Shown here: positions 17,088-26,221 of the stretch, piece after piece
How the letters are laid out: each line of letters begins with the position of its first letter
Position numbering within the stretch: position 1 is the first letter of the stretch
From: Nitrospira defluvii
GTDB taxonomy: Bacteria; Nitrospirota; Nitrospiria; Nitrospirales; Nitrospiraceae
Reading direction: 5' to 3'
Assembly (NCBI GenBank): GCA_011525625.1
Contig: WYAX01000012.1
Span: 124,001 to 188,000, forward strand
Length of the DNA stretch: 64,000 nucleotides
Notes under the pieces: model-generated
What the model saw: the letters and a program-made list of their open reading frames with translations, nothing else
Told to the model about the DNA's origin: nothing
Database searches by the model: none
Translations under genes and position numbers: made by a program

Positions 17088-19790
17088 TCAGTCGGGGTGT
17101 ACGACTCCGTTCAGAAACCAGCGATCAATGATTTGCCGAAGCCGGACGGCATCGAAGGGCTTAAGAAGGTACCCCTGGGCACCGGCCTCCACGGCGGCCA
17201 TGGCTCGATCCAGCGCCTCCACGGCCGTCATCATGACCACCGGGAGCGTGGGGCGGGTGGGCCGCAGTTGACGAAGGACATCGAACCCGTCCACGCCCGG
17301 AAGGGCGATATCGAGGAGGAGCCCATCCACCGGTGTGTCGGCCAATAGGCGAAGGGCGGTCTCCCCATCCGCCGCTGTCTCGACCTCAAAACCTTCCGAT
17401 TCCAGGCGATCCCGCAGGAGATCGCAGATGTCCGGATCGTCATCGACCACCAGCAGCCGGCGGCGGACCGACGGCATTTGGCCGACTGGAGCCGGTGCCC
17501 GAGCATGCAAAGGAATGGTGAAGGAAAATTCCGTCCCCTGATCCAGCGCACTGTGAACTGCAATGGTGCCGCCATGCAACTCAACAAGATCTTTGACGAT
17601 CGCAAGCCCCAGCCCCAGCCCCTTCGTCTGACTTCGCTCCTGATGGTGCACGCGGAAAAAAGGATCGAAGAGCTTCGGCAGGGCGTCGGGAGGGATGCCT
17701 TGACCGTTGTCACGGATCACAATTCTGGCCATCTCATGGTCGGAGATCGACAGCGCCACCGAGATGTGCCCCCCCTCCGGGGTGTACTTGATAGCATTAT
17801 CCAGGAGATTCGTCAAAATCTGGCTGAGTCGATCCGGATCGGCCCACACCAGCAATGCGGGATCGGGACTTTGGAGTTCGATCTGCAGGTGTTTGGTGAT
17901 CGCGAGGGGAAGGAGCTGTTCGATGACATCGGTCACCACCGTTTGAAGGGAGATATGGTCGAACGACAGCACCAGTTTGCCTGCCTCGACGCGAGAGAGG
18001 TCGAGCAGATCGGTGATCATGCGCGCAAGCCTGGTTCCGTTCGCCTTGATGCGGGTGAGGTATTGCTCCTGCTTTAGGTTCAGGGAGCCGACCAGTCCTT
18101 CGAGCATGTTGTCTGCAAACCCGACGATGCTGGTGAGCGGAGTACGTAGCTCGTGGGAGACGTGGGCAAGGAATTTGGACTTCAATCGATCCATCTGTTT
18201 GAGTTGCGCGTTCGCGGATTCCAGCTCCGCGGTCCGTTCCCGCACTCGGGCTTCCAAGCCGGCGTTGAGGGACTCGATCTCCCGATAGGCGTGTGCGTTA
18301 TCCAGCGCAATGGCGACCTGGCTAGCGAGGGTCATCAGCATGTCGAGGTCGTCCTGAGTCAACAGATGTTGATGCGTGCGATCGACGGAGAGTGCTCCTA
18401 AGACGGCATGATGAGTCTTGAGCGGGACAGTCATGAAGGATTGCACATTGATCATTTTGATCAATTGCTGATCGAACGGGGTCAGGCGGTCCCAAATGTC
18501 CTGAACGCTATTGGTCAGCACCGGTTCCCCGCGCAGGAAGATGGCGCCTTCGATACTATTGGGGTCGGTGACGGCCACTTCTTGGGTGCGCAGGAACTCC
18601 GCGACCTCCGGTGGGACCCCTCGCACGCGAAAACTGTGCAGGACCTGCCGCTCGCGATCGAATTGGGCGATGATGGCGCGATCGTAGTGCAGGTCGCGGA
18701 CGATGGTATCCAGGACGTTCGTCAGCAGTTCTTCCCGATCGAACGTCGAACTGAACAGCAGTCCCGCACGGTGCAAAGTCGTTAACTCGTTGACCTTCCG
18801 GCGCAAGGTGACGGCGGTGCTCTGTTGCTCCAGATAGGCCTCCCGCAATTCTTCATGCCGAGCGTCTACGACCTGTTCCTGATCCTTGATCAATCGCTGC
18901 AAGGGTTTGGCGGCCTGGCGCATGTGGCTGGTAATCATCCACCACAACAGCGACGCCGGTACTGCGGCGAGGCCCAGGGCCTCGATGGTCGGCACGTGTG
19001 GCCAGCGAATGTGTACGTACGCGAAGGTCCCTCCTGCCACGAGCAACCACATGGCTAGTGGGATGGAGCTACGGACCTGCGGTGTCCAGGTGAATTCCCA
19101 TTCGCAATAGGGATCCCCGTTGGCTGTGCAGGACAGATCGCGGACCGTGGCGGGTGGTGTGCCGTGCAATTGGGTTTGCACCCTGGCGATGCTGGTCTTG
19201 CAAGACAGACAGATCACGTCGACACAGCGTTGTCGGTACGGACCGAATTGTGCCAGTGCCCGATCGGTAAACGTCATGCGGAGGACGGCCGATCGTCGAG
19301 TGACGCGACCGACCTCAAACTCCAGCACGTCGCGGACATATTTCCTGCCCATATGGGGCCACATTTTATAGAGCTGTGGGGTCGAAAACGGGCGGCAGAG
19401 AATCTGGATCAGCGGCGGAACTTTGCGATGCGTGCCGACATTGACGTGGAAGTCCGGGTCGCCGGAGAGTTGCTCGCAGAATTCCCGCAGGTAGCAGACG
19501 AACTCATACGAATAACTGTTCCAAATGTTGCGGAGAAAGTCCGGGGTGACGTGATAAGAGCGATCCGGAAGGCGCGCATTCAGGAGTCGACACAGTTCCT
19601 CCAGCGCATGGGTCGCCGCTTCTGTGCCGGCGGTGCGCGAGAGGTAGTCGCACATGTAATCCACGTTGGATTGGACCACGACCCCGCTGATATCACAGAT
19701 TTTCTCTCCCCGGTCATTCAGGCCGAACGGGCGAAATTCCATGAACGGCCGTTCAAGGATGGAATGGTCTTTGGAGAGGAGATCGGTCAT
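17088..19790 (-). CDS. Hybrid sensor kinase with V4R-like sensor, GAF, HisKA-HATPase and C-terminal receiver
   Basis: 900 residues. The first about 235 form an alpha/beta sensor ending in the motif CTANGDPYCEWEF, the cysteine-rich signature seen at the end of V4R and related small-molecule domains. Two membrane helices follow (about 238-260 and 270-290), then a coiled coil, a GAF (about 345-495), HisKA (VSHELRTPLTSIVGF), HATPase (DNGQGIPPDALPKLF, GLGLGLAIVK) and a canonical receiver (VVDDDPD, LLLDIALPG, LLKPFD). The sensor therefore lies on the cytoplasmic side. It sits 69 bases after a di-haem cytochrome gene and 19 before a FadL porin gene, so it may sense the compound that these handle. 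Confidence 0.88.
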   Translation of the reverse strand: MTDLLSKDHSILERPFMEFRPFGLNDRGEKICDISGVVVQSNVDYMCDYLSRTAGTEAATHALEELCRLLNARLPDRSYHVTPDFLRNIWNSYSYEFVCYLREFCEQLSGDPDFHVNVGTHRKVPPLIQILCRPFSTPQLYKMWPHMGRKYVRDVLEFEVGRVTRRSAVLRMTFTDRALAQFGPYRQRCVDVICLSCKTSIARVQTQLHGTPPATVRDLSCTANGDPYCEWEFTWTPQVRSSIPLAMWLLVAGGTFAYVHIRWPHVPTIEALGLAAVPASLLWWMITSHMRQAAKPLQRLIKDQEQVVDARHEELREAYLEQQSTAVTLRRKVNELTTLHRAGLLFSSTFDREELLTNVLDTIVRDLHYDRAIIAQFDRERQVLHSFRVRGVPPEVAEFLRTQEVAVTDPNSIEGAIFLRGEPVLTNSVQDIWDRLTPFDQQLIKMINVQSFMTVPLKTHHAVLGALSVDRTHQHLLTQDDLDMLMTLASQVAIALDNAHAYREIESLNAGLEARVRERTAELESANAQLKQMDRLKSKFLAHVSHELRTPLTSIVGFADNMLEGLVGSLNLKQEQYLTRIKANGTRLARMITDLLDLSRVEAGKLVLSFDHISLQTVVTDVIEQLLPLAITKHLQIELQSPDPALLVWADPDRLSQILTNLLDNAIKYTPEGGHISVALSISDHEMARIVIRDNGQGIPPDALPKLFDPFFRVHHQERSQTKGLGLGLAIVKDLVELHGGTIAVHSALDQGTEFSFTIPLHARAPAPVGQMPSVRRRLLVVDDDPDICDLLRDRLESEGFEVETAADGETALRLLADTPVDGLLLDIALPGVDGFDVLRQLRPTRPTLPVVMMTAVEALDRAMAAVEAGAQGYLLKPFDAVRLRQIIDRWFLNGVVHPD

Positions 19791-19859
19791 GCGTGAACGG
19801 TCTCGTCCGATGCGTCTCCGGCAAGCACGGGAGCCATCGGATGATTCGGGCGTTGTGGA

Positions 19860-21638
19860 CTAGTCCAGATTCCGGCAGGCCGGCGTATTCGGCAACACCA
19901 GTCGATCTAGATCACAGGTCTTTAAGTATTCGATGATGGCCCAGCGGTCATTCACTGGTAGTTCACATCCCAATACCCCGTTGCCTTTTGCGCTGTCGCA
20001 ATCCGGCGTATCGGTAAATTCGTGGCCACGGTTGCCGTTACCGGGTAATACGGTTTTGAATTCGAAGCGTGCGGGTTGACTGGGCGAAGGGGGAAGGCCG
20101 GTGCAGTCTTCGACGACAAACCCCACCTTCTTGGTGTCAAACTCCATGTTCGGACTCAGAGCGAAACAGCCGCGTCGTTCTCTCGCGGGAGAGAGCAATT
20201 CGTAGAGGTTCGGGATCGATCCGTTGTGGAGGTAGGGAGCGGTGGCCCATACCGCCACATGCGGGCGAGCAATGTACTGTGCCTTGTCTCGCCAGATATT
20301 GGGCCGGTTTCGATAGGCAGGCGCATTCGTGGCGTTGTTCACGGCCATCAATTCGCTCGTGACGTATTCCGACGCTTCTCGCGCGGAAATTCGCCCACGC
20401 CCCAGAAAACTCGTGTCCACGGTCCGTTGGGAAAAATTCTCCAGATAGAGGGAATCGGTGCCGATTTCCTGGAGAGGCACCATCGTGACCTGGAGGCTCG
20501 GGCCGTCGTCGGACGAGCCGGATATTCTTGCGGGGACATGGCAATGGGCACAGAGGTTTGGAATACCCTTGGCCCTGTTGCCGTGGTACAGGTCCTTCCC
20601 ACGTGCAGCCAGTTCACGATTGATGGGTGGGAAGACGGACGGCCATTGCGGTGGAGGCAGGCGGCGTGCCAATTCTTCGAGGGTCGTGAGGGAATCGACA
20701 TTGACGGACGAGCGGAACAGGGCGCTTTTGTCCGAGGGAATGGCGGCGCCGGGTCGTGCCCAATTGAAGAGGCCGGCGTTGACGCCGATCACCTGGCCGA
20801 TATTCCTCGCCAGTGGATGTTGAATCGACCCAGCCCACTGAACCCAGTCATATTCCCACACGCCCCACAGCGGAGGAATACTGACCGGGGCATTTGCAGG
20901 TCTGAGATTGTCGGGATGGAGCAGGGTAAACACCATATTGCCTCCCCGTCCGAGCGCATCAAACCGGCCCGGCCCCCACTGCTCCGGCGAAAGGTCTCTG
21001 CCGCTACGTGAAATCAGTCCGTGGGTGTGCATTCTCACATCCTGCGCCAATTTGGTGAGCGTGTAGGCGGTTACGGCTTCTCCACGACTGGTCAAGACGC
21101 GGGTGGCGAACGTCTTAAACGGCTCGGGTGGGGCCTCCTCCTTCAGGGTCTGGAGGAATGCGGACAGATCAGGGGGGATCAGCGCGCCCAGCCGTTGGAT
21201 GAGGGCGCTGAGGAATCGCGCGTTGTATTGGAGCGAAGGGCCGCCCTCGATCTTGATCCGCTGACCTTTGTAGCTGAACTGCGTGGTGTGACAAAACGAA
21301 CAGGTGAATCCGGCCTGAGGCACTGAGACGTTCGGTCCTTCGGTTTTTGCAAAGCCGACGGGGAGTTTGTCGATATGATCCGGGTCGGCGATGAGCCCGG
21401 TCGCCGCGAACATCTTGATGAGCGATTCATCTTCTAACGCCGCGAGCCAATCATAGGGAATCAGGTGAGTCCCAGCCGAGAGATGGTACCACTGCTGCAG
21501 TTCCTGGCTGGACAATCCCTGGTTCAGAGAGTAGACGGGGTCTTGGGCCGGGACCGGGTCGATGGCTCGGCAATGCAGGGGGGAGAACGCGAGTAGGAGG
21601 GCGGTCAGGATCAAGGTGCGGTTCAGGCGGATAGGCAT
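19860..21638 (-). CDS. Secreted di-haem cytochrome c, RoxA/cytochrome c peroxidase-like
   Basis: 592 residues with a signal peptide (LILTALLLAFSPLHCRA) and two c-type haem sites, CSFCH and CAHCH, so it is periplasmic or secreted. The C-terminal block APYLHNGSIPNLYELLSP is characteristic of the RoxA/RoxB rubber-oxygenase and MauG/CcpA-related di-haem superfamily. RoxA-type enzymes cleave polyisoprene, whereas peroxidase-type relatives reduce peroxide; which applies here is not clear. Start: ATG 21638 has GAGGAG upstream and begins the signal peptide directly. The frame is open to 22034, but the extension looks non-coding. It is followed by a sensor kinase and a FadL porin, which would fit oxidation and uptake of a hydrophobic compound. 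Confidence 0.75.
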   Translation of the reverse strand: MPIRLNRTLILTALLLAFSPLHCRAIDPVPAQDPVYSLNQGLSSQELQQWYHLSAGTHLIPYDWLAALEDESLIKMFAATGLIADPDHIDKLPVGFAKTEGPNVSVPQAGFTCSFCHTTQFSYKGQRIKIEGGPSLQYNARFLSALIQRLGALIPPDLSAFLQTLKEEAPPEPFKTFATRVLTSRGEAVTAYTLTKLAQDVRMHTHGLISRSGRDLSPEQWGPGRFDALGRGGNMVFTLLHPDNLRPANAPVSIPPLWGVWEYDWVQWAGSIQHPLARNIGQVIGVNAGLFNWARPGAAIPSDKSALFRSSVNVDSLTTLEELARRLPPPQWPSVFPPINRELAARGKDLYHGNRAKGIPNLCAHCHVPARISGSSDDGPSLQVTMVPLQEIGTDSLYLENFSQRTVDTSFLGRGRISAREASEYVTSELMAVNNATNAPAYRNRPNIWRDKAQYIARPHVAVWATAPYLHNGSIPNLYELLSPARERRGCFALSPNMEFDTKKVGFVVEDCTGLPPSPSQPARFEFKTVLPGNGNRGHEFTDTPDCDSAKGNGVLGCELPVNDRWAIIEYLKTCDLDRLVLPNTPACRNLD

Positions 21639-21976
21639 GGGGCATCTCCTCAAGAAAGACGGGCGTAACGAGTCAAGGCCTGGACGATCGCTACCGCTCA
21701 AGCGCCACCAAGGTGGTAGCAGTTTGGACGAATCAACAGGGGAGGCGATCGTGAGGCGATGACTCGCGCGCCCCTCACGTTGCGAAAGCAACACACATGC
21801 CATGATCGCGGACGAAGGGTACCTGGATCGGTCTGCGAATGCCAATAGTTTTTGAACAAGTGATCGATGGAGGGGCTCAAGCGCCGTTGGTCCCGTACTT
21901 TCGCCGCCGTCTTGGCAGACCAAGTGGTTGGATCTTCGGAGTTCTTGTCGGGTAGATGTGCGGTGGGGTCGTGTGT
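21639..21976. other. Gene-free 338-bp spacer upstream of the di-haem cytochrome
   Basis: No supported coding frame. It presumably carries the promoter of the cytochrome-kinase-porin series, but I find no hexamer pair good enough to call. Confidence 0.4.
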
Positions 21977-22492
21977 CTACTGATGCAGATGTTTCATGGC
22001 CGCGGCACAGAGGATGATGAAGAAGCCCATCCATAGCGCGGCGCGTTGGAAGGGAATCGACTCATACGTTTCGTCTTCCTCTTCTTCCTCCTCATCGGAC
22101 TTGAAGATGACCGTATACAGGAATAGTGTCAGGAGGCAGAGGACCAGGATCAGCTTGATGCAGAAAATCCAGAGGTATTTGGGATGGTTCTGTAAAGCTT
22201 GACCGGTCTGGGAGACGAAAATCTGATTGACGTAGTGGAGGTTGATGCCGCCGGTGAACAGCAGGACTACCAACAGAATACCAGCCACACGCTTGTAGTG
22301 GCGATAGAACGCGTCGGTGATCGGACGGATGTATTCTTTCGGGAGCCCGCCCTCACGAAGCCCAGGAGTCACAGCCATGACGAGAAATGCCAGGCCGCCG
22401 ATCCAGATGACGGCGGAGAGCAGATGAAACCAGTGATTGATGATAGGAACGAGCCGATTGAGATCGAGAAACAGGCTTTGTACGGAATCCAT
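21977..22492 (-). CDS. CopD-like four-helix inner-membrane protein
   Basis: A 171-residue membrane protein with four predicted helices and the CopD/DUF2269-type opening NHWFHLLSAVIWIGGLAFL, where conserved histidines may bind haem or copper. An acidic loop (SDEEEEEEDET) separates helices three and four, and the C terminus is HLHQ. It starts 67 bases after the radical SAM-PCP_red gene on the same strand and is probably co-transcribed. A role in electron transfer or metal handling is inferred from family and neighbours only. Confidence 0.7.
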   Translation of the reverse strand: MDSVQSLFLDLNRLVPIINHWFHLLSAVIWIGGLAFLVMAVTPGLREGGLPKEYIRPITDAFYRHYKRVAGILLVVLLFTGGINLHYVNQIFVSQTGQALQNHPKYLWIFCIKLILVLCLLTLFLYTVIFKSDEEEEEEDETYESIPFQRAALWMGFFIILCAAAMKHLHQ

Positions 22493-22559
22493 GGTCGATT
22501 GGTGAGGAGCGAGCGCCGATGGCAGCCAAGTTCATGCAGTCACTGCGGCGGCCGGTGCC

Positions 22560-23963
22560 TTACTCTTTCCCTCTCATGTCAAAATTGAAGACCGGTGCGT
22601 CGTTTCCGAATCGCTTTTTTCTCAGTTCTTCCATCAACTCAATGGTGATGAGGCTGATGCCATTTTCCCGAGCATGCCGTTCCACACCCTTCTTGACCAT
22701 AGCGCGGAGAAAGTAGGGGATCCGACTCAGCCGAAGCTCTGACGCTTCATCCCACGCAACGGCTGTCTCCTCCGGAATATTGAAGGCGACTTTGATTTTT
22801 TCGCCGCCTTTCGGGGTGTAGAGGCACCACTGATCTTCATCTAGCCAGTCGCCATGGTCGACATAGGGACGGGCCCGACAACCGCCGCAGATATCTGTGT
22901 ATTCGCAATCTCCGCATTTCCCCTTCAACTGCGGATAGCGGAAGGAGTTGAACACATCCGAGCGTTCCCAGAGATCGACAAAGCTCGCGTCTCGCACATT
23001 TCCGGCCGACAGCGGCATGTAGGGACAGGGGGTAAGCTCGCCGTTCGGCGTGACACGCGCATAATTAGTGCCAGCCAAACAGCCGCCGCCCATGTATCCC
23101 GTCGCCTTGGTGAGCGGAGAATTGGGATCTTTCTCGTACGCCAGCCTCTTGAAATGGGGCGCGCAGCGCGCTCGCACCAACATATCTTTGTATTGGTCCT
23201 GACAGTCGACCAAGTATCCCAGCACCTCTTCATACTGCTGCGGCGTGATGTCGGTCAGCTCCTCACCGCGTCCCGTGCAGACCATGAAGAACACATTCAA
23301 CACCCGTGCCCCCAACTGGTGAGCCCATTCCACCACCCGAGGCAACTCTTGATAGTTCATGGGTTGGGCGCTGAAGTGTACTTGGAACTGAAGGCCGTTG
23401 CGTTTGCAGGCTTCGATGCCAGCGAGTGCACTAGCAAAAGCGCCAGGGACACCTCGAAACTGGTCATGCTTTTGAGGATCAAGGGAGTCGATGCTGATTC
23501 CGACTCCCATGACGCCGATTTCTACTAGGGTTTTCGCCATGCGGTCATTAATCAACATGCCATTGGTGCCGAAGACGACGATAAAACCGAGTCCGACGGC
23601 ATGGCGGGCAATGTCAAGAATGTCGGGCCGCACGAGCGGCTCACCGCCGGTGATCACGAGCAGGCAGCCCTTGTTGACTTCGGCGATCTGGTCGATGAGA
23701 CGGAAGCATTCTTCCGTGCTGAGCTCGTCGGAACCGCCACCCGCTTTGGTGGTAGCGTCGAGGTAGCAGTGATCACACTTGAGGTTACAGCGCTTGGTGA
23801 GATTCAGCGCGACGAGGTAGGGCTTAAAATCATCAACCGTTCGGCCGTCGTTTGGCCCTGCCAACGGAGCCGTCGGGGAGATGAATTTGGAGATCTGCTG
23901 CTGAAGCGACTCCAGCTTATCTCCGAGGAAAGGGATGTTCAGAACCGGCAGTGATTTTCCCAT
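22560..23963 (-). CDS. Radical SAM-SPASM enzyme with C-terminal PCP_red domain
   Basis: 467 residues. The radical SAM cluster motif is C59-x3-C63-x2-C66 (RCNLKCDHCY), followed by GGEPL and a SPASM-type cysteine set (GGGCLAG, TPCPYMP, GKCGDCEYTDICGGCRARP, WCLY). The last about 60 residues (WDEASELRLSRIPYFLRAM ... ITIELMEELRKKRFG) match the PCP_red domain first known from the BchB subunit of dark protochlorophyllide reductase. The core resembles the haem-modifying NirJ/AhbC/AhbD group, but I cannot assign a substrate. It overlaps the stop of the Usp-PCP_red gene as TGATG (a GTG one codon earlier is also possible), so the two are made together. Confidence 0.85.
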   Translation of the reverse strand: MGKSLPVLNIPFLGDKLESLQQQISKFISPTAPLAGPNDGRTVDDFKPYLVALNLTKRCNLKCDHCYLDATTKAGGGSDELSTEECFRLIDQIAEVNKGCLLVITGGEPLVRPDILDIARHAVGLGFIVVFGTNGMLINDRMAKTLVEIGVMGVGISIDSLDPQKHDQFRGVPGAFASALAGIEACKRNGLQFQVHFSAQPMNYQELPRVVEWAHQLGARVLNVFFMVCTGRGEELTDITPQQYEEVLGYLVDCQDQYKDMLVRARCAPHFKRLAYEKDPNSPLTKATGYMGGGCLAGTNYARVTPNGELTPCPYMPLSAGNVRDASFVDLWERSDVFNSFRYPQLKGKCGDCEYTDICGGCRARPYVDHGDWLDEDQWCLYTPKGGEKIKVAFNIPEETAVAWDEASELRLSRIPYFLRAMVKKGVERHARENGISLITIELMEELRKKRFGNDAPVFNFDMRGKE

Positions 23964-26056
23964 CACCGGTTCGCCCCGGTTTTGGAGGAGCCGGTCAGGT
24001 TGGCAATCATATCCTTCAGATTGCCGGTTTTCATGGCATCGGCCATGTATCCCTTGGCCTGTTCAATGCCCTCGGTCGCCACTTCCAACGTAATGACCGT
24101 GGTTCCGATCTTATCGGCGTGTTTTTCGATCAAAGCCTTGGTGCATTCCCGCATGAACCCTTCCGGTGCGCGGTCCAGGCGGCCCTGGGCATCCGGCGTC
24201 CATGTGTAGGGAGAGAGGGGAGCTTCAGCCTGCGCGACTCCGTTGCCGTTTGGCGCATGGGCAGTGGTTCCGTTGGTTTCGGCTGATGTCGGCTCTGGTG
24301 CGGTGCCGGTGCCTTTGTTGGCGAAAATCGGCGTGTAATCTTCGTCAGCCGCTTCCTGAATCATGGGAGCTGCGTATTCGAGCGTGATCGTCGTCATGCC
24401 GAGCTTGCGAGCGCTCTTTTCGATTTTGGCTTTGGCCCGTCGACGTTGGAACCCGGCTGGAACGGCGCGAATTGCCTCCTTGGCATCCTTCGTCCACTGC
24501 ATCGGAATGTCGTCGTAGGCGACGTCGGTCTCGAGTCCGCCCTCCGCTTTGGCCGCTGCCTCGAAGATCGACTTATCGACCTGTTTGAATCGATCGCCGT
24601 CAGCGCTACACACCGGACACTTCACCGGGGTATCGCCCTTGCCGATATATCCGCAGCCGTCACAGACGAAATAGTTCTGGCTCATGCGATCCAAGTAGGC
24701 CTGTGTTCCAGGGCTATGGGTCGGCTTTTCTTCCACGACCTGCGTCATCATGCCGCTCAGCGTGGAGCCCATCAGATCCTGTGCAACGGAATCATCAGCT
24801 TGCATCTTGTCGCGATCAATACCGGCGGCGTCGAGGTTTCCGCCGAGTGCTCGCATCGCGTCCATCGCCCCTTTCGGAAGAATATGGCCGACCGCGGCGT
24901 CGACGACCGTGTTGCTGATGATCGTATGTCCCTTTTCGATGGCATAACGATGAATGGCGGTCTTGGCGACCCCGCGGGCAAACACGGGAATTCGTTCCAT
25001 ACGTCGCAACGCTTCTTCCGTCCAGGCGATCGTATATTCCGCCTGCGTGTCGATGGGGGGGACATACTTGCGATTCGACACCAGAATGTTACAGGAGGCG
25101 GAGCGGAGTAGGTTCTCCGTGTTGCTGCCGATGTCCATATCTTCGTCGCTATGGACGCCGATACGACCAACGATGAGAAGCCACGGGTTCTCTTTCCGCA
25201 CGTATTGAATGATTTTTTCGAAAGCCTTGCCGTCCAGCAACGTCGTTTTGACGTCGGTTTGTTCGGCTTGGGCGATTTCACGGGAAATATCGAGATGCGA
25301 TTGGTAGATCTTCGCCAGCCCGCTATCGATGACCTCTTCGTGCAGCTTTTCCTGCTCCTTGAAGCGGAACACCTTACCGGCCTCTTCGTTTAGAACGCCG
25401 GAGATGCTGTGAAAGGCGGCGTAGTGGAAGTAGGGATCGAACGCTGAAATCACTTCAACCGGGACGTTGAACGCCTTGCCGAGCGCCAGGCCGGTCATGA
25501 GCCCGCCGAAAGAGTAAGGGCTGCCGTCCACAGCAACCACGATTTTTCCGCTGCCCATCGGCTGGGGCTGCTTGATGATCAGCATGTCGGAGTTTCGGAC
25601 GCGTCGCAGCACCCGTTCGGTGTTGCTGCCGATCACGCTATCCTTGACGGCGCCGACCCCCAAGGCCCCCATGATCACGAGATCGTAGGCGTTGGTGTTG
25701 ATGTCTTCAGCCAAGACTTTCCAGTTACGGCCTTCCAGCGAGCGACGCTCCACCGGCAGGTTGGCTTCGTTGCATTTCTTGTCGACGTAGTCGAGATAGG
25801 AGTCCGTGATGATTTGGAGCCCGCGAGTGATCAACGAATCGTGAATCTGGCGCTGCCGATCCAGCTCCTTCTCGTCGTGATATTCCTCAGGAAGACCGGC
25901 CTCCATCTGCTTGAATCGTTTATCGTGCATCTTGGCGGCATAGACGTGGCTGCCCACAATCTTGGAGCCATAGGTTTTCGCCAGCTCAACTCCGACATCA
26001 ACGGCTGTATTGGAATGGTCGGAATTGTCGACCGGGATATAAATAGTCTTGTACAT
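23963..26056 (-). CDS. Tandem universal-stress protein fused to three PCP_red domains and a rubredoxin-like zinc/iron knuckle
   Basis: 697 residues in clear modules: UspA-like 1 (about 1-162, with ATP-loop GSNTERVLRR), UspA-like 2 (about 170-330, GSNTENLLRS), PCP_red 1 (345-389), a rubredoxin-like CxxC pair (C465/C468 and C480/C483, CDGCGYIGKG and CPVC), PCP_red 2 (521-567), a Pro/Thr/Gly-rich linker, and PCP_red 3 (619-665). The rubredoxin fold suggests electron transfer; PCP_red domains are known next to tetrapyrrole or Fe-S enzymes. TAGGAGG precedes ATG 26056. It is coupled to the radical SAM-PCP_red gene by a TGATG overlap, so it may be its redox partner or stress-dependent regulator. The domain calls are strong; the role is inference. 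Confidence 0.85.
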   Translation of the reverse strand: MYKTIYIPVDNSDHSNTAVDVGVELAKTYGSKIVGSHVYAAKMHDKRFKQMEAGLPEEYHDEKELDRQRQIHDSLITRGLQIITDSYLDYVDKKCNEANLPVERRSLEGRNWKVLAEDINTNAYDLVIMGALGVGAVKDSVIGSNTERVLRRVRNSDMLIIKQPQPMGSGKIVVAVDGSPYSFGGLMTGLALGKAFNVPVEVISAFDPYFHYAAFHSISGVLNEEAGKVFRFKEQEKLHEEVIDSGLAKIYQSHLDISREIAQAEQTDVKTTLLDGKAFEKIIQYVRKENPWLLIVGRIGVHSDEDMDIGSNTENLLRSASCNILVSNRKYVPPIDTQAEYTIAWTEEALRRMERIPVFARGVAKTAIHRYAIEKGHTIISNTVVDAAVGHILPKGAMDAMRALGGNLDAAGIDRDKMQADDSVAQDLMGSTLSGMMTQVVEEKPTHSPGTQAYLDRMSQNYFVCDGCGYIGKGDTPVKCPVCSADGDRFKQVDKSIFEAAAKAEGGLETDVAYDDIPMQWTKDAKEAIRAVPAGFQRRRAKAKIEKSARKLGMTTITLEYAAPMIQEAADEDYTPIFANKGTGTAPEPTSAETNGTTAHAPNGNGVAQAEAPLSPYTWTPDAQGRLDRAPEGFMRECTKALIEKHADKIGTTVITLEVATEGIEQAKGYMADAMKTGNLKDMIANLTGSSKTGANR

Positions 26057-26154
26057 CGAAACGCCTCCTAGGCAAACACTCTATAGGGGGAAGAGATCAG
26101 AGAACCGCCAGGAATTCAAACGGTTGAATGGAACTTTACCCCAAAAGAAGCGGC

Positions 26155-26184
26155 ATGATAGCACCGTGTTCTCGGGGAATGCAA
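26155..26184 (-). promoter_or_regulatory. Candidate sigma70 promoter for the Usp-PCP_red gene
   Basis: Reading the minus strand, TTGCAT (26184-26179) and TATCAT (26160-26155) are spaced by 18 bases, about 100 bases upstream of the ATG at 26056. It lies in the 165-base gap after the B12-type radical SAM gene, so the Usp-PCP_red pair may be transcribed independently of genes upstream. Confidence 0.4.
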
Positions 26185-26221
26185 GCAAACCCATGGCCGG
26201 CAGATGGTCTGTGGATAACGG

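Noticed and set aside
21638-22034. N-terminal extension of the di-haem cytochrome to 22034
   Set aside because: The signal peptide starts at 21638 with a good ribosome-binding site, and the extra 132 residues have no protein-like pattern.
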